64,000 bases of DNA from JAENVT01 sp963720775 (GTDB lineage: Bacteria > Actinomycetota > Acidimicrobiia > Acidimicrobiales > Ilumatobacteraceae), in NCBI GenBank assembly GCA_963720775.1, contig CAVRGR010000006.1:682001-746000 (forward strand), written 5' to 3'. Of the stretch, positions 1 through 8,306 are shown piece by piece (position 1 is the first letter of the stretch; each line of letters opens with the position of its first letter). The notes beneath the pieces were generated by a model, which saw nothing but the letters and a program-made list of their open reading frames with translations, had not been told where the DNA came from and searched no databases. The translations under genes were made by a program, and so were the position numbers.

Positions 1-1
1 G

Positions 2-700
2 CGATCCGCCCCGATGGGTGCGGTTCCCCCCGAGGTGATCATCGCCACCTTCTACAACTTCAGCCCGCTCGCGGTCACGTCGGCCATGCCGGGGGTTTGG
101 GAAGCAGCGTCGCCGGAGGCGCTGCAGGCCGCCCGTTTCCGAGCGGTTCGCCGAGCCCTGGATCGCGTCGGTGTCGAACTATCGAACGAGCAGATCACCG
201 AGGCGCGCACGCTCGCCGATTCCGTGGTGGCGAGTCTCGACCTCGCCGGCAAGCCATTGGCCGCAGGCAACGCGGCTGTCGCTCTTCCCGACGATCCCCT
301 CGTAGCTCTGTGGCAGCAGGTGACCGTGCTGCGGGAGTGGCGTGGCGACGCCCACATCGCTGTGCTCGTGGCCAACGAGATCGGGCCTTGTGAGTGCCTC
401 GTCCTGCAGGTCGCCAGCGGACGCTTCCCACTCCGACTTGCCCAGCTCACTCGGCGTTGGGACGAGTCCCAATGGGCCGGCGCGATCGCAAACCTCGGCG
501 ACCGTGGCTGGATGGTTGCCGACGGCACTCTCACCTCGGCCGGTGTCGAAGCCCGGAACCAGATCGAAGCCGATACGGATCGGTTGTGCGAAGCCATCTG
601 GGCGCCCGTCGGTGATTCCGGCGCGGCCCGGCTCACCGCGTTGATCGCTCCGATCCACGCGGCAGTCGACGCGGCCGGCACGTATGCCGCCTTCACCTGA
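2..700 (+). CDS. SCO6745-family protein, 3' part (5' end outside window)
   Basis: The reading frame is open to the left edge, and the residues around the first ATG (position 14) already look like the interior of the family (AP-MGAVP-EV-IATFYNF). The true start is therefore outside the window and about 230 C-terminal residues are visible. The protein matches the actinobacterial SCO6745 family, helical proteins with a MarR-like winged-helix segment, seen here around residues 130-190 (leucine-rich stretch, then a basic segment and a short beta-wing). No catalytic motif is visible. Some relatives are annotated as regulators, but no function is established. It ends 74 bp before the ACT gene on the same strand. 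Confidence 0.7.
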   Translation, partial: RSAPMGAVPPEVIIATFYNFSPLAVTSAMPGVWEAASPEALQAARFRAVRRALDRVGVELSNEQITEARTLADSVVASLDLAGKPLAAGNAAVALPDDPLVALWQQVTVLREWRGDAHIAVLVANEIGPCECLVLQVASGRFPLRLAQLTRRWDESQWAGAIANLGDRGWMVADGTLTSAGVEARNQIEADTDRLCEAIWAPVGDSGAARLTALIAPIHAAVDAAGTYAAFT

Positions 701-774
701 GTCCGCCGAACTCGGTGGAGACACAGCTTGTCGGGAGTGACAGAATCAGGGCCCGAGCACAGAGGGGGTAGTTC

Positions 775-1158
775 ATGGCGATGGACTTGGTCATCGAGGT
801 CGACAATCGTCCGGGCACACTTGCCCAGATCGCAGCCGCCATCAGTGATGCCGGTGTCAACCTCGCTGCGGCGACGTGTGTGGGCATGGGCGAGCGTGCC
901 GAATTGCACATCCTCGTGCCCTTCGCCGAAGCTGCCAGGCACGCATTGGCCATAACCCATCAAGCCGTCATCACGCGCGAGCGCGAGGTGGTGGTCGTCG
1001 GTGTCGACGACCAACCAGGAGCCTTGGCGGATCTAGCCCGCAAGGTCGCCGAGGCCGGGATCGACCTCGATCTCGTCTACGTCGCTACGAACAACAGGGT
1101 GGTGTTCGGATCGAAGGACCTCGCTGGATTGAAGGCGGCCCTCGGTCAGAACCACTGA
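775..1158 (+). CDS. Tandem ACT-domain protein
   Basis: A 127-residue protein made of two ACT domains and little else. The first (about residues 3-60) opens with DLVIEVDNRPGTLAQIA and the second (about 68-120) with VVVVGVDDQPGALADLA, both showing the beta-alpha-beta pattern and the Gly turn that binds small ligands, usually amino acids. There is no catalytic domain, so a sensor or regulatory-subunit role is likely. The ATG at 775 is preceded by a purine-rich GAGGGGG ribosome site. The next gene starts 4 bp after its stop, so the ACT protein may sense or modulate metabolism connected with the proline-racemase-like protein. That link is inference. Confidence 0.8.
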   Translation: MAMDLVIEVDNRPGTLAQIAAAISDAGVNLAAATCVGMGERAELHILVPFAEAARHALAITHQAVITREREVVVVGVDDQPGALADLARKVAEAGIDLDLVYVATNNRVVFGSKDLAGLKAALGQNH

Positions 1159-1162
1159 ACGC

Positions 1163-2224
1163 GTGACCGAGCACGCGATGTCGGGGCGGCGAGTCATCAC
1201 AGTCGTCGGCTGCCACGCCGAAGGCGAACAGGGTGACGTGATAACCGGCGGTGTGCTTCCGCCTGCCGGCGACACGATGATGAGCAAGAAGTTGACGTTC
1301 GAGCGCGATCACGACGACATCCGCCGCCTGTTGATCTGCGAACCACGCGGCTCAGTGGCGCGTCACGTCAATCTCATCGTTCCGTCCACCCGGCCCGACT
1401 GTGCGGCAGGCGCGATCATCATGGAGCCGACGGAGTACCCGCCGATGTCGGGCTCGAACACGATGTGCATAGCCACCGTGCTGCTCGAGACCGGAATGAT
1501 CCCGATGGTCGAACCGGAGACCAGGTTCCGTCTCGACATGCCCGCCGGGCCGGTCGACATCGTGGCCGAGTGTCGCGCCGGCAAGTGCGTGTCGGTGACG
1601 TTGAAGAACGTGCCCGCCTTTGCTTTCGCACTCGACGCAGTGCTGGACGTGGTGGGACACGGTTCGATCAACATCGACATCGCCTACGGCGGCATGATCT
1701 ACGCCATCGTCGATGCGGCTGCGCTGGGCTTCGAGATCGTGCCCGACGAGGCGCGTGACCTTGCAGTGCTCGGCGAACAGATCCGCCTGGCCGCCCGCGA
1801 TCAGCACCCCGTGGTGCATCCCGAACAACCCGACATCTGCAACGTCTCGATCGTCCAGTTCGCCGGCCCGTTGACTCGTGCTGGAGACCGGGTCAGCGCC
1901 CGCAACACCTGCATCGTGTCGCCGGGGCGGTCCGACCGGTCGCCGACCGGCACCGGCACCACGGCGCGCATGGCGGTGCTGCACGCACGTGGTGTGTTGC
2001 CGGTCGGCGGCGGGCTGACCCACGCGTCGATCATCGGGTCGGAGTTCCACGGCACGATCGTCGGCGAGACTTCGGTCGGCCCGTTTCCGGCGATCGAGGC
2101 CACCATTCGTGGCCGGGCCTGGATCACCGGCTTGCACCACTACTTCGTGGAAGCCGATGATCCTTGGCCGAGCGGTTACGTGCTGTCCGACACGTGGGGA
2201 ACCTCGACGTCGGTTGCCCAGTAG
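1163..2224 (+). CDS. Proline racemase-like protein lacking both catalytic cysteines
   Basis: A 353-residue member of the proline racemase/hydroxyproline epimerase/3-hydroxyproline dehydratase superfamily. Racemases and epimerases use two cysteines, and 3-hydroxyproline dehydratases replace the first with Thr or Ser. Here the first motif reads MSGSNT (Ser96 in the Cys position, Ser98 in the usual His position) and the second reads DRSPTGTGTTA (Thr262 in the Cys position, Asp258 kept). Neither cysteine is present, so a two-base racemase mechanism is not expected. I recall a Ser/Thr subfamily in other bacteria with the C-terminal pattern GRAWITG, also seen here. Substrate unknown. It probably forms an operon with the ACT gene 4 bp upstream. 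Confidence 0.85.
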   Translation: MTEHAMSGRRVITVVGCHAEGEQGDVITGGVLPPAGDTMMSKKLTFERDHDDIRRLLICEPRGSVARHVNLIVPSTRPDCAAGAIIMEPTEYPPMSGSNTMCIATVLLETGMIPMVEPETRFRLDMPAGPVDIVAECRAGKCVSVTLKNVPAFAFALDAVLDVVGHGSINIDIAYGGMIYAIVDAAALGFEIVPDEARDLAVLGEQIRLAARDQHPVVHPEQPDICNVSIVQFAGPLTRAGDRVSARNTCIVSPGRSDRSPTGTGTTARMAVLHARGVLPVGGGLTHASIIGSEFHGTIVGETSVGPFPAIEATIRGRAWITGLHHYFVEADDPWPSGYVLSDTWGTSTSVAQ

Positions 2225-2228
2225 GGCA

Positions 2229-2885
2229 TCAGGGCTGCCGGCCCGTCCAGGCCACCAACTGGTCGATCGCAGTGGCATCGCTGCTGACGGCGACCGCGTT
2301 GGCGAACGGAGGATCGAACTGCATGTTGGCGGGAGCGTTGGCTCGGAAGGCTTCCCAGATCGGCCCGCGGTCGGCAATCGGGAGCGAACGGTGCATCGCG
2401 TCGAGCGCCAGTTGGCACACGGCCCGGTTCCAATCCGGAAGCTGGCCAGTGGCCTTGGCGACATCCCACGTGTGCGTCGTGATCTCCGACGTGTAGGTCG
2501 CCAACATCTCAGCGCCGGTCAGCGCCGCCCATGGCAGTACGACCGTGCGCTGCAGCAACGAGTCGTCGGCGATCGCGGCGTGCACGTCGGCCGCCCCGGC
2601 CTTCCAGTCGGCAACCCAGTCGAGATGCTCGACGACATCGTCGGCCATGCTCCCGGGAGCGAAGGCTTCTTCGCCGCGGCTGATCTTGGCGACGCGGTGC
2701 AGCACGAACACGAGATGGTCGAGCACGCCTTTCACGTCGAATTCGACACATGGAGTGGGCAGGTCGAGTTGATCGGGTCGCACACCGGCGATCACCGGTG
2801 TGGCGATTTCGATCGCAGTCGCGAACAGTGGCCTCGGGTCGATGGTTGACGTGGTCGCCGGTGTGTGCAGGGTTTGTGTGGTCAT
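2229..2885 (-). CDS. TIGR03086-type metal-binding protein (mycothiol-transferase fold)
   Basis: A 218-residue protein of the DinB/mycothiol-dependent maleylpyruvate isomerase N-terminal superfamily, matching the actinobacterial TIGR03086 group. The segment DHLVFVLHRVA (about residues 58-68) and the later THTWDVAKATGQ (about 137-148) supply the histidines expected to bind a divalent metal in the four-helix bundle. Relatives transfer mycothiol to, or isomerise, small electrophiles; the substrate here is unknown. The ATG at 2885 begins MTTQ; an upstream extension of the frame runs through the divergent regulator gene and was discarded. It is divergent from the WYL regulator with 63 bp between them, which includes an inverted repeat. 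Confidence 0.75.
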   Translation of the reverse strand: MTTQTLHTPATTSTIDPRPLFATAIEIATPVIAGVRPDQLDLPTPCVEFDVKGVLDHLVFVLHRVAKISRGEEAFAPGSMADDVVEHLDWVADWKAGAADVHAAIADDSLLQRTVVLPWAALTGAEMLATYTSEITTHTWDVAKATGQLPDWNRAVCQLALDAMHRSLPIADRGPIWEAFRANAPANMQFDPPFANAVAVSSDATAIDQLVAWTGRQP

Positions 2886-2903
2886 GAGGCGATGATGCGC
2901 CCC

Positions 2904-2930
2904 CAAACCGGCCACTGTCTGACCGGTTTG
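2904..2930. promoter_or_regulatory. Inverted repeat, candidate operator between divergent genes
   Basis: The arms CAAACCGG (2904-2911) and CCGGTTTG (2923-2930) are perfect reverse complements separated by 11 bp. They lie in the 63-bp gap between the TIGR03086 gene (start 2885, minus) and the WYL regulator (start 2949, plus). A site of this shape is typical for an autoregulating dimeric repressor. That the WYL protein binds it is inference. Confidence 0.5.
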
Positions 2931-2948
2931 ACATGAGAAGATCTGAAG

Positions 2949-3992
2949 ATGCGCGCTGATCGTCTCGTGGCCATCCTGCTGATGTTGCAGACCAGGGGTC
3001 AGGTGACGGCCGCCGAGGTGGCGATCGAGCTGGAGGTTTCCGAACGGACAGCACGTCGCGACCTTGACGCGTTGGGGGTCGCCGGTCTGCCTGTGTATTC
3101 GATGCAGGGCCGCAACGGCGGCTGGCGGTTGTCGGGAGGCGGCCGCACGGATCTCACCGGATTGACGTCGGCCGAGACGCAAGCCCTGTTCCTGCTTGCC
3201 GGCCCGCGAGCGACCACGCCGGAGCTGCGCGCCGCGCTGCGCAAGTTGGTTCGGGCATTGCCCGAACCGTTCCGTGAGCGTGCCGAAGCAGCCTCCGCTG
3301 CCGTGGTGCACGACTCGTCAGGCTGGAGCGGCGGTCGGTCCGAACGACCCGCCCCCGTGCATCTCGACGCGGTACAGGATGCCGTGATCGCCGGCCGCCA
3401 GATCGTTCTCGGATACGTCGCCCGCGAAGGCCCGGCGAGCACACGCACCGTGCATCCGCTCGGGCTGGCGACGAAGTCGGGCTCGTGGTACCTCATCGCC
3501 GACACCGAAGCCGGCCGGCGCACGTTCCGGGTCGACCGCATCCAATCGGTCGAGCTCACCGATGACGCGGTGGTTCGCCCGCCCGGTTTCGAGCTCGCCG
3601 ACGCGTGGCAGATGATCACGACCGAGATCGAGAACGTACGCACGCCGATCACCGTTCGCGCGTTCGCGGCCCCGCAGGTGATGCCGTGGGTGCGATACAG
3701 CTTCGGTACGCGCCTGCGGATCGGTGGCGCCATCGGCGACGGCCGCGTCGAGATCGAGATCCGCAGCCGCAACGAGTACTCCATCGCCAGCGAGCTCGCC
3801 GGTTTCGGAGCGATGCTCGAAGTGCTCGAACCGCCGGGGGTGCGCCGTCGATTGGCTGTGCTCGCCGACGAGCTGGCGAGCCTCTACTCGGGTACGGCCG
3901 CCTCGGCGAACTCGGCCATCGAGGTGAACCTCCACGTCGGCGACACCTCGCGCGACGGCGTGGCCGTCGCCCCGGTGCCACCCTTGCCGTGA
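2949..3992 (+). CDS. HTH-WYL transcriptional regulator
   Basis: A 347-residue regulator. Residues 1-55 form a DeoR/HTH_11-type winged helix (AAEVAIELEVSERTARRD is the helix-turn-helix). Residues about 135-215 form the WYL domain, with SWYLIADTEAGRRTFRVDRI giving the signature and the conserved basic residues. A C-terminal WCX-like region follows. Such proteins sense nucleic acids or small ligands and often control the neighbouring divergent gene, here the TIGR03086 protein, through the inverted repeat at 2904-2930 (inference). The last 109 bp overlap the 3' end of the convergent dehalogenase gene. Confidence 0.85.
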   Translation: MRADRLVAILLMLQTRGQVTAAEVAIELEVSERTARRDLDALGVAGLPVYSMQGRNGGWRLSGGGRTDLTGLTSAETQALFLLAGPRATTPELRAALRKLVRALPEPFRERAEAASAAVVHDSSGWSGGRSERPAPVHLDAVQDAVIAGRQIVLGYVAREGPASTRTVHPLGLATKSGSWYLIADTEAGRRTFRVDRIQSVELTDDAVVRPPGFELADAWQMITTEIENVRTPITVRAFAAPQVMPWVRYSFGTRLRIGGAIGDGRVEIEIRSRNEYSIASELAGFGAMLEVLEPPGVRRRLAVLADELASLYSGTAASANSAIEVNLHVGDTSRDGVAVAPVPPLP

Positions 3993-4600
3993 CGGCGGTG
4001 TATCCACACCGACGGCAGCGCGAAATCGGCCGCTGGTACGTGATCGTGGAACAGGCTCTCGGCAACGTGAACGAGGCGGTCGCGACCGACTCCCAGGCGC
4101 TCCAGCTCCTCGAACAGGCGGTCGAAGTGGCCGCGCTGGGGTTTGTACGAGCCAACGTCTTCAGCGGTGATGATCGCGTCGAACTCGACACCCAGCCGTG
4201 GTTTGCTGGCTGCGAAGGAAGCCCGATCGATGTTGCTGAGGATGATCAACTTGAACCGAGTGGCCAGCCGTTTCAAGGCCGCCTCGCTGTCGGAAAAGGC
4301 CGGCCAATCCTTCACCGACTGCCCAAAGGCGTTTGCATCCTCATCGGTGACCTCGGCGCCCAACTCGGCGCCGACGCGACGGAGCGTTTCACCCAACACG
4401 ATCGGATAGAGGGCGCCCGGCATGTCGTCTTCCACATGGGTTTCGTGCCGACCGTGCGCAGCGATGATGGCCTCGCCGTCGAGGTCGAGACCGTTCCTGG
4501 TTGCCCACGGCTTCAGTGCGTTCGTGATTCCCGTCTCCCAGTCGATCAGGGTTCCGTAGCAATCGAAGCTCATCGCCTCGAAGCGGTCGAAGTCGCTCAT
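3884..4600 (-). CDS. HAD-family hydrolase, haloacid dehalogenase type II-like
   Basis: A 238-residue HAD hydrolase. Motif I is SFDCYGTLIDWETG (about residues 11-24; the Asp in DCYGT is the nucleophile), motif II is the ILSNID Ser, and motif III/IV are the YKPQ lysine and a C-terminal segment HVAESLFHDH where the acidic motif lies. This arrangement resembles L-2-haloacid dehalogenases, but many such proteins are generic phosphatases. The start ATG at 4600 follows GGAGGGCACGAG and overlaps the tag stop codon as ATGA, so the two genes are translationally coupled. Its 3' end runs 109 bp antisense into the WYL regulator. Confidence 0.8.
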   Translation of the reverse strand: MSDFDRFEAMSFDCYGTLIDWETGITNALKPWATRNGLDLDGEAIIAAHGRHETHVEDDMPGALYPIVLGETLRRVGAELGAEVTDEDANAFGQSVKDWPAFSDSEAALKRLATRFKLIILSNIDRASFAASKPRLGVEFDAIITAEDVGSYKPQRGHFDRLFEELERLGVGRDRLVHVAESLFHDHVPAADFALPSVWIHRRHGKGGTGATATPSREVSPTWRFTSMAEFAEAAVPE

Positions 4601-5211
4601 CTCGTGCCCTCCGTGTGGTCGCGATAGATCTTGCGTCGAGCTTGCTCGGATCGCTTTCGAACCCAGCAGCCTTCGAGGTGATCGTTGACGAGACCCATCG
4701 CCTGCATGAACGCGTAGACGGTCGTCGGTCCGACGAACGACCATCCGCGTCGCTTGAGATCCTTGGAGATCGCTGTCGAGGTCGCCGTCAGCGCCGGTAT
4801 CTCGGTTGGTGGATCGGTGAACGTGGCGTGCGGCCACATGTAGTCGGCAATCGATCCGAACTCGTCGATCAGTTCCAACGCCCGCGCCGCGTTGTTGATG
4901 GTGGAACGGATCTTCCCGCCGTGCCGGATGATGCCCGCATCGCCGAGCAACCGATCGACATCGGTTTCGTCGAACGTGGCGACGACAGCAGGGTCGAAAC
5001 CGGCGAAGGCGGCGCGGAAGTTCTGCCGCTTGCGCAAGATGGTCAGCCACGACAGACCCGATTGAAATCCCTCGAGGCACAACTTCTCGAACAGGCGGTG
5101 ATCGTCGGCCACGCCGAATCCCCACTCGGTGTCGTGGTAGGCGATGTAGTCGGGTGTCGAGACACCCCACCAGCAGCGGTCGTGATTGTCGGGACCGGCG
5201 ACCACGCTCAT
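4597..5211 (-). CDS. tag: DNA-3-methyladenine glycosylase I
   Basis: A 204-residue Tag enzyme that removes 3-methyladenine from alkylated DNA in base excision repair. The zinc site typical of the family is intact: Cys13 (RCWWG), His26 (YHDTEWG), and the C-terminal VNDHLEGC providing His and Cys. The base-recognition segment CLEGFQSGLSW, including the Glu and Trp that contact 3-methyladenine, is also present. The ATG at 5211 gives the normal family N-terminus; the frame continues upstream to 5310 but would collide with the divergent gene. It precedes and overlaps the HAD gene by 4 bp. Confidence 0.92.
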   Translation of the reverse strand: MSVVAGPDNHDRCWWGVSTPDYIAYHDTEWGFGVADDHRLFEKLCLEGFQSGLSWLTILRKRQNFRAAFAGFDPAVVATFDETDVDRLLGDAGIIRHGGKIRSTINNAARALELIDEFGSIADYMWPHATFTDPPTEIPALTATSTAISKDLKRRGWSFVGPTTVYAFMQAMGLVNDHLEGCWVRKRSEQARRKIYRDHTEGTR

Positions 5212-5255
5212 CACAGCCGCAATCGTGGCACCGTCCACACGTACGATGCGACTCC

Positions 5256-6236
5256 ATGTCAACGCTGCCGTCGTATCGCGAGTTGCCGAAGGTGAATGGT
5301 CTGCCTGCAAGCTGGGGGCTGTTGGGTGATGCAGGTCCTGACTACTTCGGTTGTCTGAACCTTCAGACGCCCGACAAGTTGGTGGCCGCGGCGCGACTCG
5401 TCACCAGGGGAGCAGTCTTTGCTCTCAACTGGTCGGCCGACCTTCCCCACCCGCCGCTGTTCGGAAGGGGACAGCACATCCACGAGGTGATCGACCGGGC
5501 GACCGGTCATGACGACGTGCTGCACAACTGGAACACGCAGTCGTCATCGCAATGGGACGGTTTTCGCCACATCAAGAACATTCCGAACGGCTTCTACGAC
5601 GGCGTCCCCGACGAGGATCACGGTGTCGATCACTGGGCACGCAGGGGCATCGCCGGGCGCGCCGTCCTCTGCGATGTCGGTCGCTGGCGTGCCGCGCAGG
5701 GCCGACCGTTGCAGTACGCCGAGTCGGATGTGATCGAACCCGACGACATCGTCAACACGCTCGCCGCGCAGGGTTCACCGCTCGAGGTGGGAGACGTGCT
5801 GTTGATGCGCACCGGTTGGACCGAGTGGTACGAGTCGGAGACCGATGAGGCGACGCGTCTCACCGCGGCCGACCGGGCCACGCTCAGGGCACCCGGCCTG
5901 CCCTCCGGCGAACGGACCGCCGAGTTCCTCTGGGACTTGCACATCGCGGCAATCGGCGCCGACAACCCAGGGGTCGAGGTTTGGCCCCAGGGCACGGGGC
6001 TGAGCCACGAAACGGTGACCGACGTCAAGACCAATCATCCCGAACGGATGCACGAGGTGTTCGCCCACTCGTTGCTGCTGCCGATGCTGGGCATTCCCTT
6101 GGGTGAGATGTTCGATCTGTCGCGACTCGCCGCCGATTGCGCCGACGATGGCCGCTACACCTGTCTGTTCGTGTCGGCTCCGCTCAACGTTCCGCACGGC
6201 GTGGCGACGCCGCCGAACGCACTGGCGATCAAGTAG
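5256..6236 (+). CDS. Cyclase-family protein (kynurenine formamidase-like metal hydrolase)
   Basis: A 326-residue member of the cyclase/kynurenine formamidase superfamily, metal-dependent hydrolases acting on amides or lactones. The metal motif, usually HxGTHxDxPxH, is present in the variant form QWDGFRH (about residues 98-104), with a later GADNPGVEVWP and HEVFAH segment as in longer bacterial members. No signal peptide is seen, so it is cytosolic. The ATG at 5256 leaves 44 bp to the divergent tag gene. An upstream in-frame start at 5154 would overlap tag and is less likely. Substrate unknown. Confidence 0.8.
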   Translation: MSTLPSYRELPKVNGLPASWGLLGDAGPDYFGCLNLQTPDKLVAAARLVTRGAVFALNWSADLPHPPLFGRGQHIHEVIDRATGHDDVLHNWNTQSSSQWDGFRHIKNIPNGFYDGVPDEDHGVDHWARRGIAGRAVLCDVGRWRAAQGRPLQYAESDVIEPDDIVNTLAAQGSPLEVGDVLLMRTGWTEWYESETDEATRLTAADRATLRAPGLPSGERTAEFLWDLHIAAIGADNPGVEVWPQGTGLSHETVTDVKTNHPERMHEVFAHSLLLPMLGIPLGEMFDLSRLAADCADDGRYTCLFVSAPLNVPHGVATPPNALAIK

Positions 6237-7210
6237 CCGCGCTCACGATCACGGGAATGTCGACCTGATCGATGAGCACGTTGGTTGCCTTGTCGTAGAC
6301 CGCCACGTGAACCGTGGTCGTTCCGGCATTCGGCAGCGCCAATTCGATCCGGATGACGCCGGCGGGTGGAGCAGGAAGCCCCAGATCGCGCTGATCGACG
6401 TTGGCGATATCGGGGTTGTCGCTCGTGATCGACACGGTCACATCGCTGGTTGCGGTGGGCGAACACGTCGTTGTGTCGATCAACTCGACGGATGCCCCGA
6501 AGGCGACATCGCCGGTGGGCACGGCCACCGATTCGATCCTGTCGTAGTCGGGGACGATCACGAGCGGCTTGTCGGGCGTTGGTGCATGCCAGGGGTCTCG
6601 GGAAGGCCAGCAGCTTCAGCCCGTGCATGTGCAGCGACGACACGTCGACGTCACCCTGATACGCGGTGCCGAGCGGGCTGCGGAAGTACTCGCCGGTCAT
6701 CTCGATCCATTCACCACCGGCGCTTCCGTCGTACGTCCGCATCTCCGTCGCCCACCAGTCGGTGCCATCGGAGGCGAAGTAGATGTAGATGCGCATCGGC
6801 ACGCCACCTGCGTCCCATTCGAGCTCCAGCGTCGTGTACTGGTTCCAGGTGCCCGGGTCGCTGTGAACGGAAACGTTGGCCGGCGGCACGAAGGTACGAC
6901 CACCCGCTTCAACCTTGATCGAAGCTGCGTCCAACTGCACCTGCCCGGTGGCGTAATGGAACGAGCTCGCCGATCCGTCGTCTGTCGACCCGGCGGAGGT
7001 GTCCGAGTTGCGATTGGCGATGGCAATCCCGGCGAGCGCCAGCAGCGCCGCGGCGGCCGCGGCGACGAGGATGCGACCGTGTCGGGGTTGGGTGTCGTGC
7101 GCGGCCTCGACGACGAGGGCATCGTCGGGCCGCACATGAGGAGGCTCGAGGGAGGCTGCCTGGCGGGCGAGCACATCGCGAACGCGGCCTTCGAGCTCGG
7201 TCGAGGTCAT
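6229..7210 (-). pseudogene. Membrane partner of ECF sigma factor (anti-sigma-like), frameshifted
   Basis: The start ATG at 7210 overlaps the sigma factor stop (ATGA), the usual arrangement for an ECF sigma factor and its membrane partner. The N-terminus (about 45 residues) is cytosolic and is followed by one hydrophobic segment, ILVAAAAAALLALAGIAIA, and an extracytoplasmic domain. The frame is good until LKLLAFP near 6603, then turns into Arg-rich nonsense. A sensible continuation (DPWHAPTPDKPLVIV, then beta-rich sequence to VSAAT) resumes in another frame and ends at 6229. Removing one base from the C-run at 6601-6606 would join the halves into about 325 residues. This is either a real one-base mutation or a sequencing error. 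Confidence 0.65.
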
Positions 7211-7767
7211 CGGGGGAGCTCCTTGGCAAGACGGTCCAACGCCCGGGTGGCGAGGGATTTGACGGTTCCGGGACGGCAGCCGAGGGCTTCGGCGATCTCG
7301 GCTTCCGAAAGATCTGAGTGATAGCGCAAGACGATGACTGCGCGTTGGCGAAATGGCAGATGGGCGATCGCGTCGGCGAGCTCATCGGCGCCGAGCTCGA
7401 CCGTCTCGGGTGCAACCAACAGATGCAGCTTGGCGGCGCCCGTGCGCGAATGACGGTGCCAGTTGTTGCACGAGTTGACCAGCGCCGTTCGCAGGTATGC
7501 CTCGGGACGCTCGGCGGACCCCCAGGATCGATACATCTTGGCCAACACGTCCTGAGCGATCTCTTCGCCCGCCCCGGTGTCCTGGGTGAGAAAGCAGGCC
7601 AGCCGGAACGCCCACGGCCATGCCTCGGCGAAGAACTGTTCGAACCAAAGCGGCGGAGTTGCCGCAACCGTAGCGATCACACGATGGCTCACATCTTCAT
7701 CGACACGCATGGAGCCGTGATGGTTCCCTCGACGCCACAAGTTCTCGGGCATCCAGAATTCTTGCAT
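7207..7767 (-). CDS. ECF-type RNA polymerase sigma factor
   Basis: A sigma-70 family ECF factor of up to 186 residues. Region 2 lies at about residues 42-100 (FRLACFLTQDTGAGEEIAQDV gives the core and promoter -10 recognition part) and region 4 at about 125-182 (LPFRQRAVIVLRYHSDLSEAEIAEAL followed by the recognition helix CRPGTVKSL). The pattern is closest to the SigE-like actinobacterial ECFs. The start is uncertain: Met codons at 7767, 7752 and 7710 are all possible and none has a clear ribosome site. It is coupled by ATGA to the frameshifted membrane protein, so its control may be altered. Confidence 0.85.
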   Translation of the reverse strand: MQEFWMPENLWRRGNHHGSMRVDEDVSHRVIATVAATPPLWFEQFFAEAWPWAFRLACFLTQDTGAGEEIAQDVLAKMYRSWGSAERPEAYLRTALVNSCNNWHRHSRTGAAKLHLLVAPETVELGADELADAIAHLPFRQRAVIVLRYHSDLSEAEIAEALGCRPGTVKSLATRALDRLAKELPR

Positions 7768-7817
7768 CCCGGAATCGGCGCTACAGCAGGTTTCGTCGAG
7801 TCGACTTTGTCGCCCGT

Positions 7818-8249
7818 TCAGTCGGGGACGAAGCCGATCGCATCGATCTCCAACGCGCAGTCCATCGGCGTTCGACCGGCTTGCATGCGCGTCCTCGTCG
7901 GCAACGACTCCTCACTCCGGAAGTAGCTCCGATAGATGCGGTCGAACGCCTCCTGATCCGACTGGTCCTTCAGCCACACGACGACCTTCAAGAGACAGTC
8001 CATGTTCGACCCGGCCGCTTCCACCAGCGACTTCAAGTTGTCCATCACTCGCCGAGCCTGGACGTCGAACGGTGTCGCCGGGAACGGGGGGATCGGCCCA
8101 CCGGCAGTTCTCGCGGCGCGAAGGCGTGATGCGTATTCCTCGTCGAAGGGTGGTAGTCCCGACACGTACACCATGTCGCCGTGACGGATGCAGAGGCTGA
8201 ACGGACCACCTGTGGTTGGTACGTCGGCGTTGATCACCTGTTTGTCCAT
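7818..8249 (-). CDS. RidA/YjgF family deaminase
   Basis: A 143-residue Rid-family protein. The family forms trimers that hydrolyse reactive enamine/imine intermediates released by PLP enzymes. The conserved C-terminal part is present (RTRMQAGRTPMDCALEIDAIGFVPD in outline, with the Arg and Glu of the active site), as is the N-terminal GPFSLCIRHGDMVYVSG strand. An insertion around residues 37-55, rich in Pro and Gly, is longer than in E. coli RidA. It sits back-to-back with a PLP enzyme gene (start 8307), which fits detoxification of its intermediates, but this is inference. Confidence 0.85.
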   Translation of the reverse strand: MDKQVINADVPTTGGPFSLCIRHGDMVYVSGLPPFDEEYASRLRAARTAGGPIPPFPATPFDVQARRVMDNLKSLVEAAGSNMDCLLKVVVWLKDQSDQEAFDRIYRSYFRSEESLPTRTRMQAGRTPMDCALEIDAIGFVPD

Positions 8250-8306
8250 GGCCGGCCTCCTCGCCGCGTCGCTCGTTGACCGGTGACCTTATGTGAACAT
8301 GGCGCG

